Shown piece by piece: positions 1 through 9,893 of a stretch of 64,000 nucleotides of DNA. The position numbers were made by a program, and so were the translations under genes. The notes beneath the pieces are model-generated. The model had not been told where the DNA came from. It did not search any database and was given only the letters and a program-made list of their open reading frames with translations. This DNA comes from Nitrobacter winogradskyi Nb-255 (GTDB taxonomy: Bacteria > Pseudomonadota > Alphaproteobacteria > Rhizobiales > Xanthobacteraceae), in contig NC_007406.1 of assembly GCF_000012725.1 (NCBI RefSeq), positions 248,001 through 312,000 on the forward strand, read 5' to 3'. Position 1 is the stretch's first letter; each line of letters starts with the position of its first letter.

Positions 1-618
1 AAGCGCAAGCACCGCGAGTTGCAGCAATCCCGCGATGCCGACGGTCGCCGCCATCACCAGCGCGGCAAACTGTGAGTCCGGTTGCAACCACAGCAGCAGC
101 GCGGCGGCGAGAATCAGGGCGACGTTGAACAACAGCGGCGAGAAGGCGGCGATCGCGAAGCGATGCCGGGCGTTCAACAGGCTCATGATGACGGCCGCGG
201 GGCCCGCGAAAGCGAGATAGGGCAGCATCAGCCGTGCGTCGGTGACGGCGAGTTGCAGGCTCTCGCGACCGACGAAACCGGGCGCGAGCATCCCCACGAG
301 AAGCGGCATCGCCACGCCGGCGACGGCGGCCAGCGCGATCAGCGTCGCGCTCACGGTTGCGAGCACGTCGCCGGCGAAGGCTGATGCGGCGGCAAGGCCG
401 CTGACCTCGCGCAGCCGCATCCACGCCGGCACCAGCGCCACGTTCAGGGCGCCTTCACCGAGCATCCGGCGGATCACGTTGATGAACTGAAACGCCATCA
501 GGAAGGCGTCGGCCACCGGGCCCGCGCCGAGCAGCGCCGCGGTCAGCGCGTCGCGCCCGAATCCGAGCAGGCGCGAAGCCAGGGTGCCCGAGGAGACGGT
601 GAGGATGGAGCGGATCAT
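1..618 (-). CDS. murJ: Lipid II flippase MurJ (MviN), N-terminal part, cut by window edge
   Basis: The minus strand stays open from an ATG at 618 to the window edge, giving 206 residues. It opens MIRSILTVSSGTLASRLLGF and contains the early FGRDALTAALLG and RMLGEGALN segments typical of MurJ/MviN, followed by several hydrophobic helices. MurJ belongs to the MOP exporter superfamily and flips the peptidoglycan precursor lipid II across the inner membrane. The C-terminal two thirds lie outside the window. The kinase gene on its right is divergent, so the 120-bp gap should hold both promoters. Confidence 0.9.
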   Translation of the reverse strand, partial: MIRSILTVSSGTLASRLLGFGRDALTAALLGAGPVADAFLMAFQFINVIRRMLGEGALNVALVPAWMRLREVSGLAAASAFAGDVLATVSATLIALAAVAGVAMPLLVGMLAPGFVGRESLQLAVTDARLMLPYLAFAGPAAVIMSLLNARHRFAIAAFSPLLFNVALILAAALLLWLQPDSQFAALVMAATVGIAGLLQLAVLAL

Positions 619-738
619 GGCGAGGCCGGCGTACCGTGCTTGATGGCATGGAAGCGCCATGATAGGCGGCACCTTCACGGGCCGGGAGTCTGAGCGGATT
701 CCTCACCATACCGCAATTGCCGCGACGGGATATTTTTA

Positions 739-1740
739 ATGGCTGCAGCGAAATACGACGTGCTTGCGATCGGCAATGCGATTTTCGACGTTCTGGTGCG
801 AACCGATGAGGGGTTTCTCGCCGCCCACGGCATGACCAAGGGCGGAATGGCGTTGATCGACGAAGCGCGCGCGGCCTCGATCTATGCCGACATGGGGCCT
901 GCGACCGAAATGTCGGGCGGTTCGGCCGCGAACACCATCGTCGGTCTCGCGGGGTTCGGGGCCCGCACCGCCTATGTCGGCAAGGTGAAGGATGACCAGA
1001 TCGGCCGCCTCTATATTCACGATATTCGCGCCGCGAAGGTGGCCTTCGATACGCCGCCGGCATCCGACGGTCCCGCCACCGGCTGTTCCTACATACTGGT
1101 GACGCCGGACGGCGAGCGCACCATGAATACCTATCTCGGCGCGGCGCAGGATCTGTCGTCGGCCGATATCGATCCGGACGCCGTCGCGGCGTCGTCGATC
1201 CTCTATCTCGAAGGCTATCTGTGGGACCCCAAAGCCGCCAAGGAGGCGTTCCTGAAGGCCTCGCGGATCGCGCATGACGCCGGCCGGCAAGTCGCGCTGA
1301 CCCTGTCGGATGCGTTCTGCGTCGATCGCTATCGTGACGAGTTTCTTGCATTGATGCGCGACGGCACCGTCGATCTGATCTTCGCCAACGAGTCTGAACT
1401 GCACTCGCTCTACCAGACGTCCGACTTCGATACGGCGCTGGCCCAGCTACGCCAGGACATCGCGCTCGGCGTCGTCACCCGCAGCGAGAAGGGCTGCGTG
1501 GTCGCGACGGAGGGCGGCGTTGTCGCGGTGCCGGCGTGTCCGATCGACAATCTGGTCGATACCACGGGAGCCGGCGATCTGTTCGCGGCGGGGTTTCTGT
1601 TCGGACTGGTGCGCGGCGCGAGCCACGAAGACGCGGGGCGGCTCGGCGCGCTCGCCGCCGCCGAGGTGATCCAGCACATCGGCGCGCGGCCGCAGGTGTC
1701 GCTCAAGGAACTGGCGCAAGCGAATCGGCTGCCGGTATAG
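739..1740 (+). CDS. PfkB-family carbohydrate/nucleoside kinase (adenosine kinase-like)
   Basis: A 333-residue protein with the PfkB (ribokinase-like) fold. It has an N-terminal GNAIFDVLV strand, the SGGSAANT glycine-rich substrate loop near residue 60, and the C-terminal signature VDTTGAGDLFAAGF, whose Asp is the catalytic base of this family. In alphaproteobacteria, proteins of this length and pattern are usually annotated adenosine kinase (ATP + adenosine to AMP), but the family also contains sugar kinases and the substrate cannot be read from the sequence. It is probably a single-gene unit: murJ is divergent and the pirin gene convergent. Confidence 0.85.
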   Translation: MAAAKYDVLAIGNAIFDVLVRTDEGFLAAHGMTKGGMALIDEARAASIYADMGPATEMSGGSAANTIVGLAGFGARTAYVGKVKDDQIGRLYIHDIRAAKVAFDTPPASDGPATGCSYILVTPDGERTMNTYLGAAQDLSSADIDPDAVAASSILYLEGYLWDPKAAKEAFLKASRIAHDAGRQVALTLSDAFCVDRYRDEFLALMRDGTVDLIFANESELHSLYQTSDFDTALAQLRQDIALGVVTRSEKGCVVATEGGVVAVPACPIDNLVDTTGAGDLFAAGFLFGLVRGASHEDAGRLGALAAAEVIQHIGARPQVSLKELAQANRLPV

Positions 1741-1794
1741 GGGAGCGAAGCGCTCGATCCATGTTTTGACGCGTTGTCTGTCGGCGAATCGGTA

Positions 1795-1825
1795 ATCCAC
1801 TTCGCCGGAAAATGCTCTGAAACGA
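1795..1825. repeat. Dispersed intergenic repeat, partial copy
   Basis: This short stretch between the convergent kinase and pirin genes contains the reverse complement of AGAGCATTTTCCGGCGAAGTGG, the core also seen at 30090. It is a degenerate copy of the intergenic repeat that recurs across the core part of the window. Confidence 0.6.
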
Positions 1826-2746
1826 TCAGTTTTCCGGCAGCGGAATGAATTCGTGCTCGTTCGGCACAGGCGCGAAGCGGCCGGTTTTCCAGTCTTCCTT
1901 GGCCTGTTCGATACGCTCCTTGCTCGAGGAGACGAAATTCCACCAGATGTGCCGTGGTCCCTCCAGCGCATCGCCGCCGAGGAACATCATCCGCGTCGGC
2001 TGTGTCGCGCGCACCGTGATGCGGTCGCCGGGCCGGAAAACCAGCAATTGCGGCGCCTGGTGCCGGTCGCCCGCGATCTCGACCTCGCCGTCGACGATAT
2101 AGATCGCGCGCTCCTCGTGGTCAGCGTCAAGCGGCGCGCTCATGCCGGCCTCGAGCGCGACCTCGGCGTAAAACCACGGCGAAACCATCTCGACCGGCGA
2201 GGTCGCGCCGAAGGAGCGGCCGGCGATGACGCGGGCGCGGAATCCCTTGTCCTGCACCGTCGGCAGGCTGTCCGCGCCGTAGTGCTGGAAGGTCGGCGCG
2301 ATCTCCTCCTTGCCTTTCGGCAGGGCGATCCAGCTTTGCAGGCCGAGCATCGCCTGCCCGCTAGCGCGCTGCGCATCCGGTGTGCGCTCCGAATGCGCGA
2401 TGCCGCTTCCCGCCGTCATCAGGTTCATGGCGCCGGGCTGGATTTCCTGGATGTGACCCTCGCTGTCGCGGTGCATGATGCTGCCGTCGAACAGATAGGT
2501 GACCGTGGCCAGTCCGATATGCGGATGCGGCCGGACGTCCATCCCCTTGCCGGACACGAACTGTATCGGGCCGAAATGATCGAAGAAGATGAACGGGCCG
2601 ACCATCTGCCGCCTGCCATGAGGCAGCGCGCGGCGCACGGCGAATCCGTCGCCGAGATCACGGACGCGCGGGATGATCACAAGTTCGAGCGCATCGCATG
2701 ATTGGGGGTCGCCGAGCGCGGGATCGTTGGAAGGAAGCCAGCTCAT
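1826..2746 (-). CDS. Pirin family protein
   Basis: A 306-residue bicupin of the pirin family. The N-terminal cupin carries the metal-ligand pattern FFDHFGP and RPHPHIGLATVTYLFDG (split here into its His-rich parts), followed by GSGIAHSERTPD. The C-terminal cupin ends in a region rich in aromatic and basic residues. Bacterial pirins bind Fe or Ni, and some act as quercetin 2,3-dioxygenases or interact with central-metabolism enzymes; the actual role here is unknown. The start ATG follows a purine-rich GGAGGC stretch on the minus strand. The gene is convergent with the upstream kinase. Confidence 0.88.
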   Translation of the reverse strand: MSWLPSNDPALGDPQSCDALELVIIPRVRDLGDGFAVRRALPHGRRQMVGPFIFFDHFGPIQFVSGKGMDVRPHPHIGLATVTYLFDGSIMHRDSEGHIQEIQPGAMNLMTAGSGIAHSERTPDAQRASGQAMLGLQSWIALPKGKEEIAPTFQHYGADSLPTVQDKGFRARVIAGRSFGATSPVEMVSPWFYAEVALEAGMSAPLDADHEERAIYIVDGEVEIAGDRHQAPQLLVFRPGDRITVRATQPTRMMFLGGDALEGPRHIWWNFVSSSKERIEQAKEDWKTGRFAPVPNEHEFIPLPEN

Positions 2747-2979
2747 ATTGCCTCCGGCAGGTCATGACGATTTTGAGTCCCGATTATCGTGCGCGGGTGC
2801 GAGATTGACAACCGCGCGCGGCGGAAAGAACCTCAGCCCGAATTCAAGAGGCTGTTGCGTTGGGCCGGAAGCGGTTTGCGGAGAGGCTGTACCATTCGAC
2901 CGCCACGCCGCGAGGCCCTGGGCGACGCGCTTTCATGCGCTGTTGCCATAGCCGGGTTGCGAGGTCGCCGACGCCCGCC

Positions 2980-3522
2980 TCAGTCGAACAGGCCGAACGG
3001 ATCCCACCCGGCGTTGCGGGCGTAGCGCGGACGCTCGAAATCCGGCGCGATCCTTGCAGGACGGGCATGAGCGAGTTGCTTGCGCGTCGCCGCCCTGGCC
3101 GTGGGTTTTGGCTGTTCCGGGATCGCTTCCTTCGGCATTTCCGCGCGAGCTTCGTAGACATGATTCGCCGGCAGATAGCGGAGCTGGCGTTCCCACTGCA
3201 AACGATGTGGTGTGGGCGCCAGCGTGGCGATGTTCGGATAGACGACAGGACGGGAATCCTGCTTCGTTCGCTCGAAGCGCTGTCCCGGGTAGCGCCGGTT
3301 CTCCATCGAACCGGGCGTCTCCGTCTCTCCGACGGCTCGCTCAATGCGGCTCGCAAATCCGGATTCTGCGGAAGAAGGTTTCGCGACGACGACCGGTGTG
3401 GAGTAATAATCGACCTTGGCCTCGCGCTCGCCGGGCCACATCAGGTCCACCGCATAAAGCAGGCCCATCAGGCAGCAACCCATCACCACGAAATAACGGA
3501 GGACCGGCATCATACTCACCAA
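2980..3522 (-). CDS. Hypothetical protein with an N-terminal membrane anchor
   Basis: A 180-residue ORF that I do not recognise. The first 28 residues form one hydrophobic segment (around VLRYFVVMGCCLMGLLY), so the protein is either anchored in the inner membrane or exported. The rest is rich in Pro, Arg, Ala and Glu and looks largely disordered, ending WDPFGLFD. Internal ATGs within the first few codons could be the true start. It lies between the pirin and tldD genes on the same strand, with gaps of over 170 bp on both sides, so it is probably transcribed alone. Codon usage resembles that of its neighbours. Confidence 0.6.
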   Translation of the reverse strand: MVSMMPVLRYFVVMGCCLMGLLYAVDLMWPGEREAKVDYYSTPVVVAKPSSAESGFASRIERAVGETETPGSMENRRYPGQRFERTKQDSRPVVYPNIATLAPTPHRLQWERQLRYLPANHVYEARAEMPKEAIPEQPKPTARAATRKQLAHARPARIAPDFERPRYARNAGWDPFGLFD

Positions 3523-3694
3523 CGCCTACTACTCGGACAATTCAACGCGACCCGTAAGATTAGGTTCCTGATGTCGGGCTCAGGTTCAAGCGAATATCGG
3601 AAATATGGTTCACGCTCCCGAGACCGGGAACCTAGCCGCAGATTGCCACGTGGATGTGACCACGAGTCGTCGCCGGGCGCGGCGGCGGAGTTCG

Positions 3695-5122
3695 TTAACC
3701 GCCGGTTCCTCCGACCGTTATCCGCTCCATTCGCAACGTCGGCTGACCGACGCCGACCGGCACGCCTTGACCGTTCTTGCCGCAGGTGCCGACGCCGTCG
3801 TCCAGCGCGACGTCGTTGCCGATCATGGTGATGCGGTGGAGGTCGGTCGGTCCGTTGCCGATCAGCATGGCGCCTTTCAGCGGCGCTCCAACCTTGCCGT
3901 TTTCGATCCGGTAGGCCTCGGTGCACTGGAACACGTATTTGCCCGAGGTGATGTCGACCTGGCCGCCGCCGAAATTCACGGCATAGATGCCGTTCTTCAC
4001 CGAGGCGAGGATTTCCGCCGGATCACGATCGCCCGCCGGCATATACGTGTTGGTCATCCGCGGCATCGGAACATGGGCGTAGTCCTGACGGCGGCCGTTG
4101 CCGGTCGGCTTCATGCCCATCAGCCGCGCGTTCTGTCGGTCCTGCATATAGCCGACCAGGATGCCGTCCTCGATCAGCACGGTCCGGCTGGTCGGCGTGC
4201 CCTCGTCGTCGATGGAAAGCGAGCCGCGCCGCGCGGAGATGGTGCCGTCGTCGACCACGGTGACGCCCTTGGCCGCGACCTGCTGCCCCATCAGTCCCGC
4301 GAAAGCCGAGGTCTTCTTGCGGTTGAAATCGCCCTCGAGGCCGTGTCCCACCGCTTCATGCAGCATCACGCCGGGCCAGCCCGGACCGAGCACCACATCC
4401 ATCTCGCCGGCCGGCGCGGGGATTGATTCGAGGTTGATCAGAGCCTGGCGGATCGCACCGTCCGCGACCTCGCGCCACGCCTTGCTTTCCACGAAACGGG
4501 CATAGCCTTCACGGCCGCCATAACCCTTGCTGCCGGTTTCCTGCCGGTCGCCCTGCCCCGCGACGACGGAAATGTTCACCCGAACCAGGGGGCGGATATC
4601 GCGATAGGTTTCGCCGTCCGGCCGCATGATTTCCACGACCTGCCATGTCGCGCCGAGGCTGACGGATACCTGACGCACCCGCGGATCCCTGTCGCGCACA
4701 TAGGCGTCGATCTCTGCGAGCAGCTTGACCTTGGTCTCGAAACCCAGCCCGTCGAGCGGATTGTCGTCGCCGTAAAGCCGCACGTTGGTATGGCCGGGAG
4801 CGACCGCGAAGGCGCCCTGATAGCCGCCGCGCACGGCGCCGACGGCATCGGCGGCGCGGATCAGGGCAGCCAGCGAAACATCGGACGAATGGGCGTAGCC
4901 GACGGCGTCGTCCTTGACCGCGCGAAGGCCGAAGCCTTGCGAGGTGTCATAGGTCGCCTGCTTGAGCCGGCCGTTGTCGAACATCAGCGCTTCGCTCTGG
5001 CTGTATTCCAGAAACAGTTCGCCGTCGTCCGCGCCTCGCAGGCCCCGCGCAATCTCGTGACGGACGGAATCGCGGTCGAGATGCGCGCGGTCGAGCAGGG
5101 AGGCGGTGATGGGGCTGGTCAT
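3695..5122 (-). CDS. tldD: Metalloprotease TldD
   Basis: A 475-residue TldD subunit of the TldD/TldE (PmbA) metalloprotease. The zinc site HEAVGH is at residues 255-260, followed by GLEGDFNRKKTSAF, a family hallmark. The C-terminal half has the conserved VLIEDGIL and MTNTY segments. TldD/E degrades unstructured peptides and processes modified peptides such as microcin B17; it acts in the cytoplasm. The partner tldE/pmbA is not in the window, which is normal because the two genes are usually unlinked. The preceding gene on the same strand is the IalB-like gene, 160 bp upstream. Confidence 0.95.
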   Translation of the reverse strand: MTSPITASLLDRAHLDRDSVRHEIARGLRGADDGELFLEYSQSEALMFDNGRLKQATYDTSQGFGLRAVKDDAVGYAHSSDVSLAALIRAADAVGAVRGGYQGAFAVAPGHTNVRLYGDDNPLDGLGFETKVKLLAEIDAYVRDRDPRVRQVSVSLGATWQVVEIMRPDGETYRDIRPLVRVNISVVAGQGDRQETGSKGYGGREGYARFVESKAWREVADGAIRQALINLESIPAPAGEMDVVLGPGWPGVMLHEAVGHGLEGDFNRKKTSAFAGLMGQQVAAKGVTVVDDGTISARRGSLSIDDEGTPTSRTVLIEDGILVGYMQDRQNARLMGMKPTGNGRRQDYAHVPMPRMTNTYMPAGDRDPAEILASVKNGIYAVNFGGGQVDITSGKYVFQCTEAYRIENGKVGAPLKGAMLIGNGPTDLHRITMIGNDVALDDGVGTCGKNGQGVPVGVGQPTLRMERITVGGTGG

Positions 5123-5239
5123 GCGAACTCCGGATGCAACGGGCCCGTTCCGTGCGGTTCAGGCGGACAGACGTTCAAGAACAGACGTTCAAGATAGGTA
5201 TGATTGCCACCAAACGGGAGGCTTGTCCGATAAAACGCA

Positions 5240-5283
5240 CCCAAAGCATTCTCGCTTCTGACGGAATCAGAAGCGAAACGCTC
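5240..5283. repeat. Short palindromic repeat (GCTTCTGA family)
   Basis: Between tldD and the IalB-like gene lies the palindrome CGCTTCTGACGGAATCAGAAGCG-like arm pair (TCGCTTCTGA / TCAGAAGCGA around a 4-base centre). The same hairpin recurs near 17326, 21505, 22583 and 30205. It could fold as a hairpin in mRNA downstream of the IalB-like stop codon, but it lacks a T tract. Confidence 0.65.
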
Positions 5284-5842
5284 AGGGCAGCTTATCGTAA
5301 CCTTCGCCGAGCCCGTTCAGGCTGAGCGGAAAGCCGATGCCTTCCTCGGGCGTTTCAAAGATGATGAATGTCGCCGTCTTCGCGCTGCGCAACTGTCCAA
5401 GCAGCTTGTCATCCAGAACCACCTCGGCGACGCAGCCGTTGGGGAGGCAGCGCACGAAACCGGCGCGGCCGACGTCGGCATTGTCGAGCTTCAGTCCGAG
5501 GCCGGAGGGCAGCAACACGCCGAGTGGCGCCACCACGCGCATCAGGCGGCTTTTCTGGTCGGCGGTCTTGAGCACGATCACCGTCAGCCCGGCATTGGAG
5601 CGGTCTTCGGCCACCACGCTCTGGATCAGGGCGCATTGTTCGGCCTTCGCGCCGGGAGGGGTGTCGCAGCGGATCTGCCAGTCGCCGTGAACCGATTTGA
5701 CGGCTCCCTGGGCCTTGGCCGCGCTGGCAAAGCCGGCAACCAGAAGTGCGGCGGCCCCGCACGCCAGAATACGGAGCGGCTGACGCCGGGCCGTCCTGCG
5801 CGAAGAAGATGCATATCCGATATGCTGCTTAGAAGCCTCCAT
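5282..5842 (-). CDS. Invasion-associated locus B (IalB) family protein
   Basis: About 186 residues from the ATG at 5842 (MEASKQ); an in-frame ATG at 5869 would add nine residues. A basic stretch and a hydrophobic core (LACGAAALLVAGFASA) form a signal peptide ending near AKAQG, so the mature protein should be periplasmic. The mature part has the IalB pattern: WQIRCDTPPG, CALIQS, VRCLPNGCVAEV with two Cys, and a closing FPLSLNGL. IalB was named from Bartonella, where it affects erythrocyte invasion. Homologues are common in free-living rhizobia, so virulence should not be inferred. Confidence 0.85.
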   Translation of the reverse strand: MEASKQHIGYASSSRRTARRQPLRILACGAAALLVAGFASAAKAQGAVKSVHGDWQIRCDTPPGAKAEQCALIQSVVAEDRSNAGLTVIVLKTADQKSRLMRVVAPLGVLLPSGLGLKLDNADVGRAGFVRCLPNGCVAEVVLDDKLLGQLRSAKTATFIIFETPEEGIGFPLSLNGLGEGYDKLP

Positions 5843-6298
5843 CCGGGTCGATCCTCTGCTTTCGACCATGCCTTGCCCCGCCTGACGGTCAGTGACGGCG
5901 CCTTGAAGGTGGTCCGGCCCGGATCAGCCCGAACCACGGCCGAATCTGCGAAGCGGCCCAAGCCCCTGTGCCTACATCGGACAATCCGCCTGTCAAGCGG
6001 CGTGCTCCCCTGAAACGCCGGGTTGCGCGCTGTCGGGTTGCGCGCTGCTTCGTCGGCCGGATGCGTTGATCCGCCCGGCGCGGCCCGCGCCGCGGTTTGA
6101 AGCATCGCTCAACTCGCTGTCCCTGGTCCCTTGCGAGGCGCGCCGAATTATGGTTTGAGAGAGGCGGCTTTGGACGCATTCTAGCCAAACGGCGCGCAGG
6201 CTGTTCGCGGATGCGTTACATGAGCGGCAGGCTCGTCGTCGGCGGGAACTGCTTAGGGGGTTGTTTAGGGTGAATTTATGACAAGGAGCGCGAGCGGC
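5843..6298. other. Intergenic region upstream of the cox operon
   Basis: About 455 bp between the divergent IalB-like gene and coxB. It should hold the promoter of the cytochrome oxidase operon. I see no convincing sigma-70 boxes, no FNR/FixK box and no well-formed hairpin. The track of open frames here has no protein-like composition and I call no gene. Confidence 0.5.
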
Positions 6299-7156
6299 AT
6301 GAAGATGTCGATGGGCCAATATGGCCGCCGGTTTGGCCGCCGGTTTCTGGGATTGGCGTTTGGAGGAGCGGCTTTTGCCGCAGGTGGCGCGGCATTTGCG
6401 GCGGATGAGATAGGTCAGCCGCATGCGTGGGGCTTTGATCTTCAGCAGGGCGTGACGCCTGTGATGGAGAGCATTGCGCGGATGCATAACGGGCTTCTGG
6501 TGGTGATCACGCTGATCACGCTGTTTGTGACGGCCTTGCTGGTTGTTGCGATGGTGCGGTTCAACGCGCGCTCCAATCCGGTTCCGTCGAAGACGACGCA
6601 CAACACGATGATCGAGGTTGCGTGGACGATCATCCCGGTTCTGATCCTGGTCGGCATTGCGGTTCCCTCATTCCGTCTTTTGTTTGAGCAGCTTGACCTT
6701 CCGAAGGCTGACCTGACGGTGAAGGCGACCGGCAAGCAGTGGTACTGGACCTACACCTATCCGGACAACGGCAAGTTCGAGTTTGACTCGCTGCTGGCGC
6801 AGGACAAGAAGCCGCGTCTGCTTGCGGTGGACAACGAGCTGGTTGTTCCGGTGAACAAGGTGGTCCGGGTTCAGGTGATCGGGGCTGATGTCATTCATTC
6901 CTTTGGAGTTCCGTCGTTCGGCATGAAGGTGGACGCGATTCCGGGTCGTCTCAACGAGACCTGGTTCAAGGCCACGAAGACGGGCATTTTCTACGGCCAG
7001 TGCTCTGAGCTGTGCGGCCGGGACCATGCCTTCATGCCGATTGCGGTTCGCGTGGTGAGCGAGCAGGAATTTGCGGCGTGGGTTGAAGTCGCGAAGAAGA
7101 AGTTTGCCTCGAACCCGGCGAACGCGGTGGCGTCGGCTGCCGGCGTGATGCAATAG
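6299..7156 (+). CDS. coxB: Cytochrome c oxidase subunit II
   Basis: Subunit II of aa3-type oxidase, about 285 residues from the ATG at 6299, which follows AAGGAG at 6283-6288; an in-frame ATG at 6278 lacks a clear ribosome site. It has a signal peptide (RRFLGLAFGGAAFAAGG), two transmembrane helices, the aromatic WYWTYTYPD strand and the dinuclear CuA site: His in ADVIHSFGVP, then GQCSELCGRDHAFM. It takes electrons from cytochrome c at the periplasmic face and passes them to heme a. First gene of the cox operon, 100 bp before coxA. Confidence 0.96.
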   Translation: MKMSMGQYGRRFGRRFLGLAFGGAAFAAGGAAFAADEIGQPHAWGFDLQQGVTPVMESIARMHNGLLVVITLITLFVTALLVVAMVRFNARSNPVPSKTTHNTMIEVAWTIIPVLILVGIAVPSFRLLFEQLDLPKADLTVKATGKQWYWTYTYPDNGKFEFDSLLAQDKKPRLLAVDNELVVPVNKVVRVQVIGADVIHSFGVPSFGMKVDAIPGRLNETWFKATKTGIFYGQCSELCGRDHAFMPIAVRVVSEQEFAAWVEVAKKKFASNPANAVASAAGVMQ

Positions 7157-7256
7157 GCGTCGCGTCGGGCGATTTCGACGACGAGGGGCGGCGCCTGCGA
7201 AGGGGTCGCCCGCCAGGGTTCGAAGGACTTCAAGGGACGAAAGACAGGATTAGACA

Positions 7257-8876
7257 ATGGCAACAGCATCTGCTCACGACCATGCCCATGACGATCATGG
7301 CGACCATGCGCACCACCCGACAGGGTGGAAGCGCTTTGCGTATTCGACCAATCACAAGGACATCGGGACCATGTACCTGGTGTTCGCCATCGTTGCGGGG
7401 ATCATCGGCGGCCTGATGTCGATGGGCATCCGGGCGGAACTGATGTACCCCGGGATACAGGTTTTTGATCCCGCGCATACCTACAACGTGTTTGCGACCA
7501 ATCACGGCCTGATCATGATCTTCTTCATGGTGATGCCGGCGATGATCGGCGGCTTCGGCAACTGGTTCGTGCCGCTGATGATCGGCGCGCCCGACATGGC
7601 GTTCCCGCGCATGAACAACATCTCGTTCTGGCTGCTGCCGGCGGCGTTTGCGCTGCTGCTGATCTCCTCATTCATGGAGGGCGAGCCGGGCGCGACCGGA
7701 GCGGGCACGGGCTGGACGCTGTATGCGCCGCTGTCGACGAGCGGTCATCCGGGTCCGGCGGTGGACTTCAGCATCCTGTCGATCCACCTTGCGGGCGCCT
7801 CCTCGATCCTCGGGGCGATCAACTTCATCACCACGATCTTCAACATGCGCGCGCCTGGCATGACCATGCACAAGATGCCGCTGTTCGTCTGGTCGATCCT
7901 GGTCACCGTGTTCCTGCTGCTGCTGTCGCTGCCGGTTCTGGCGGGCGCGATCACGATGCTGCTGACCGACCGTAACTTCGGCACCACGTTCTTCGCGGCC
8001 GATGGTGGCGGCGATCCGGTGCTGTTCCAGCATCTGTTCTGGTTCTTCGGCCATCCCGAGGTGTACATCCTGATTCTGCCGGGCTTCGGCATGATCAGCC
8101 ATGTGATCTCGACGTTCTCGAAGAAGCCGATCTTCGGATATCTGGGCATGGCCTACGCCATGGTGGCGATCGGCGGCATCGGCTTCGTGGTGTGGGCGCA
8201 CCACATGTACACGGTCGGCATGGTGTCCTCGGCGCAGGCTTACTTCGTCGCGGCGACCATGGTGATCGCGGTGCCGACGGGCGTGAAGGTGTTCTCGTGG
8301 ATCGCCACGATGTGGGGCGGCTCGATCGAGTTCAAGACGCCGATGCTGTTTGCGATCGGCTTCATCTTCCTGTTCACGGTCGGCGGCGTGACCGGCGTTG
8401 TGCTGGCCAATGCGGGCGTTGATCGCGTGATGCAGGAGACCTACTACGTCATCGCGCACTTCCACTACGTGATGGGCATTGCCGCGGTGTTCGCGATCTT
8501 CTCGGGCTGGTACTACTGGTTCCCGAAGATGTCGGGCTACATGTACAACGAGACCATCGGCAAGCTGCACTTCTGGGTGATGTTCATCGGCGCCAACATC
8601 CTGTTCTTCCCGCAGCACTTCCTCGGCTTGCAGGGCATGATGCGGCGCATGGTGGACTATCCGGATGCGTTCGCCGGCTGGAACGAGATCTCGTCCTACG
8701 GCGCCTTCATCACGGGCTTCGGCGTCATCATCTTCCTCTACGGCCTGGTCGACGCCTTCGCGCGCAAGCAGCAGGCGGCCGACAATCCGTGGGGTGAAGG
8801 CGCGACGACGCTGGAATGGACGCTGTCCTCACCGCCTCCGTTCCACCAGTTCTCCACCCTGCCGAAGGTGCAGTAA
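7257..8876 (+). CDS. coxA: Cytochrome c oxidase subunit I (aa3 type)
   Basis: A 539-residue heme-copper oxidase subunit I (also called ctaD) with about 12 membrane helices. Visible ligands: His83 (heme a, TNHGLIM), the CuB site His266 with the cross-linked Tyr270 (GHPEVY), His315-His316 (WAHHMY), and His401/His403 (AHFHYVMG) for heme a3 and heme a. It reduces O2 to water and pumps protons. The first 20 residues hold seven His and several Asp, an unusual cytoplasmic tail. Downstream genes encode its cofactor maturation (ctaB for heme, ctaG for CuB). Confidence 0.97.
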   Translation: MATASAHDHAHDDHGDHAHHPTGWKRFAYSTNHKDIGTMYLVFAIVAGIIGGLMSMGIRAELMYPGIQVFDPAHTYNVFATNHGLIMIFFMVMPAMIGGFGNWFVPLMIGAPDMAFPRMNNISFWLLPAAFALLLISSFMEGEPGATGAGTGWTLYAPLSTSGHPGPAVDFSILSIHLAGASSILGAINFITTIFNMRAPGMTMHKMPLFVWSILVTVFLLLLSLPVLAGAITMLLTDRNFGTTFFAADGGGDPVLFQHLFWFFGHPEVYILILPGFGMISHVISTFSKKPIFGYLGMAYAMVAIGGIGFVVWAHHMYTVGMVSSAQAYFVAATMVIAVPTGVKVFSWIATMWGGSIEFKTPMLFAIGFIFLFTVGGVTGVVLANAGVDRVMQETYYVIAHFHYVMGIAAVFAIFSGWYYWFPKMSGYMYNETIGKLHFWVMFIGANILFFPQHFLGLQGMMRRMVDYPDAFAGWNEISSYGAFITGFGVIIFLYGLVDAFARKQQAADNPWGEGATTLEWTLSSPPPFHQFSTLPKVQ

Positions 8877-8938
8877 GCAGTCATGTGAATGTGCGCGGCG
8901 CGCTCACGCGCCGCGCACCCAACAAAGCGGGTAGTATC

Positions 8939-9877
8939 GTGTCGGTTGTCGATCAAAAAGCCGTTGAGCTGCCGCCCCGGATCTCGGAGGCGGGTGTCGC
9001 CGATTACTTCGCGCTGCTGAAGCCACGAGTGATGTCGCTCGTGATCTTCACCGCGCTGGTCGGGCTGATGATTGCGCCGGGCCATATTCACCCGGTGCTG
9101 GGCTTCATCGCGATCCTGTGCATCGCGGTCGGAGCCGGCGCCTCCGGCGCGCTGAACATGGCGCTGGAAGGCGATATCGACGTGCTGATGTCGCGCACGG
9201 CCAACCGGCCGATCCCGCGCGGCCGCATCACCCGCGGCGAGGCGATGGGGTTCGGCCTCACGCTGTCGTTCTTCTCGGTGATGACGCTCGGCGCGCTGGT
9301 CAACTGGTACGCCGGGGGGCTGCTCGCCTTCACGATCTTCTTTTACGTGGTGATCTACACGATGGGGCTGAAGCGGCGGACCGCGCAGAACATCGTGATC
9401 GGCGGCGCCGCCGGCGCGCTGCCGCCGGTGGTGGCGTGGGCGGCCGCGACGGGGTCGTTGTCGGTTGAGCCGCTGCTTCTGTTCTTGATCATCTTCTTCT
9501 GGACGCCGCCGCATTTCTGGGCGCTGGCGCTGTTCCGCTCCGACGATTACGCCCGCGCCGGGGTGCCGATGCTGCCGGTGGTCGCCGGTCCCGACGCGAC
9601 GCGGCTGCAGATCCTGCTCTACACCATCGTGCTGGTGGCGATCGCCGCCGCGCCCTGGCCGCTCGGCTACTTCGACTGGGTCTATGGCGTCACCTCGCTG
9701 ATCCTCGGCGCCGGCATGCTGGTGCTCGCGATCGAGGTCTATCGCCACCGGACCGGAAGCCAGGCGCTGCGCGCCACGCGGCGGCTGTTCGCCTTCTCGA
9801 TTCTCTATCTGTTCGCGCTGTTCGCCGTTCTGCTGCTCGATGTGGTCGCGAAGGCCGTCGCGCCGTTGATCTGGTAG
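8939..9877 (+). CDS. ctaB: Protoheme IX farnesyltransferase
   Basis: A UbiA-superfamily prenyltransferase of 312 residues when started at GTG 8939 (MSVVDQK...). The longer open frame from 8816 overlaps coxA and is rejected. It converts heme B to heme O by adding a farnesyl group, the first step towards heme A for subunit I. The two Asp-rich sites are visible: [19 protein letters not shown] and the later [15 protein letters not shown]. Nine or so membrane helices follow. It lies 62 bp after coxA and is followed closely by the small membrane protein gene. Confidence 0.93.
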
Positions 9878-9893
9878 AGGGGCGCATGAACCG

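Noticed and set aside
455-1351. Minus-strand ORFs of 298 and 222 residues over the murJ/kinase region
   Set aside because: Arg/Pro-rich shadow frames; both overlap genes with clear motifs on other frames.
3516-3926. A 136-residue minus-strand ORF overlapping the end of tldD
   Set aside because: Arg/His-rich shadow of tldD with no start-site support.
7668-8618. A 316-residue minus-strand ORF rich in His, Asp and Arg opposite coxA
   Set aside because: Typical shadow ORF of a GC-rich gene; coxA on the plus strand has all ligands and full length.
8816-8938. Upstream start for ctaB inside coxA
   Set aside because: The extra 41 residues are read from coxA codons in another frame and do not look conserved; GTG 8939 gives the normal N-terminus.
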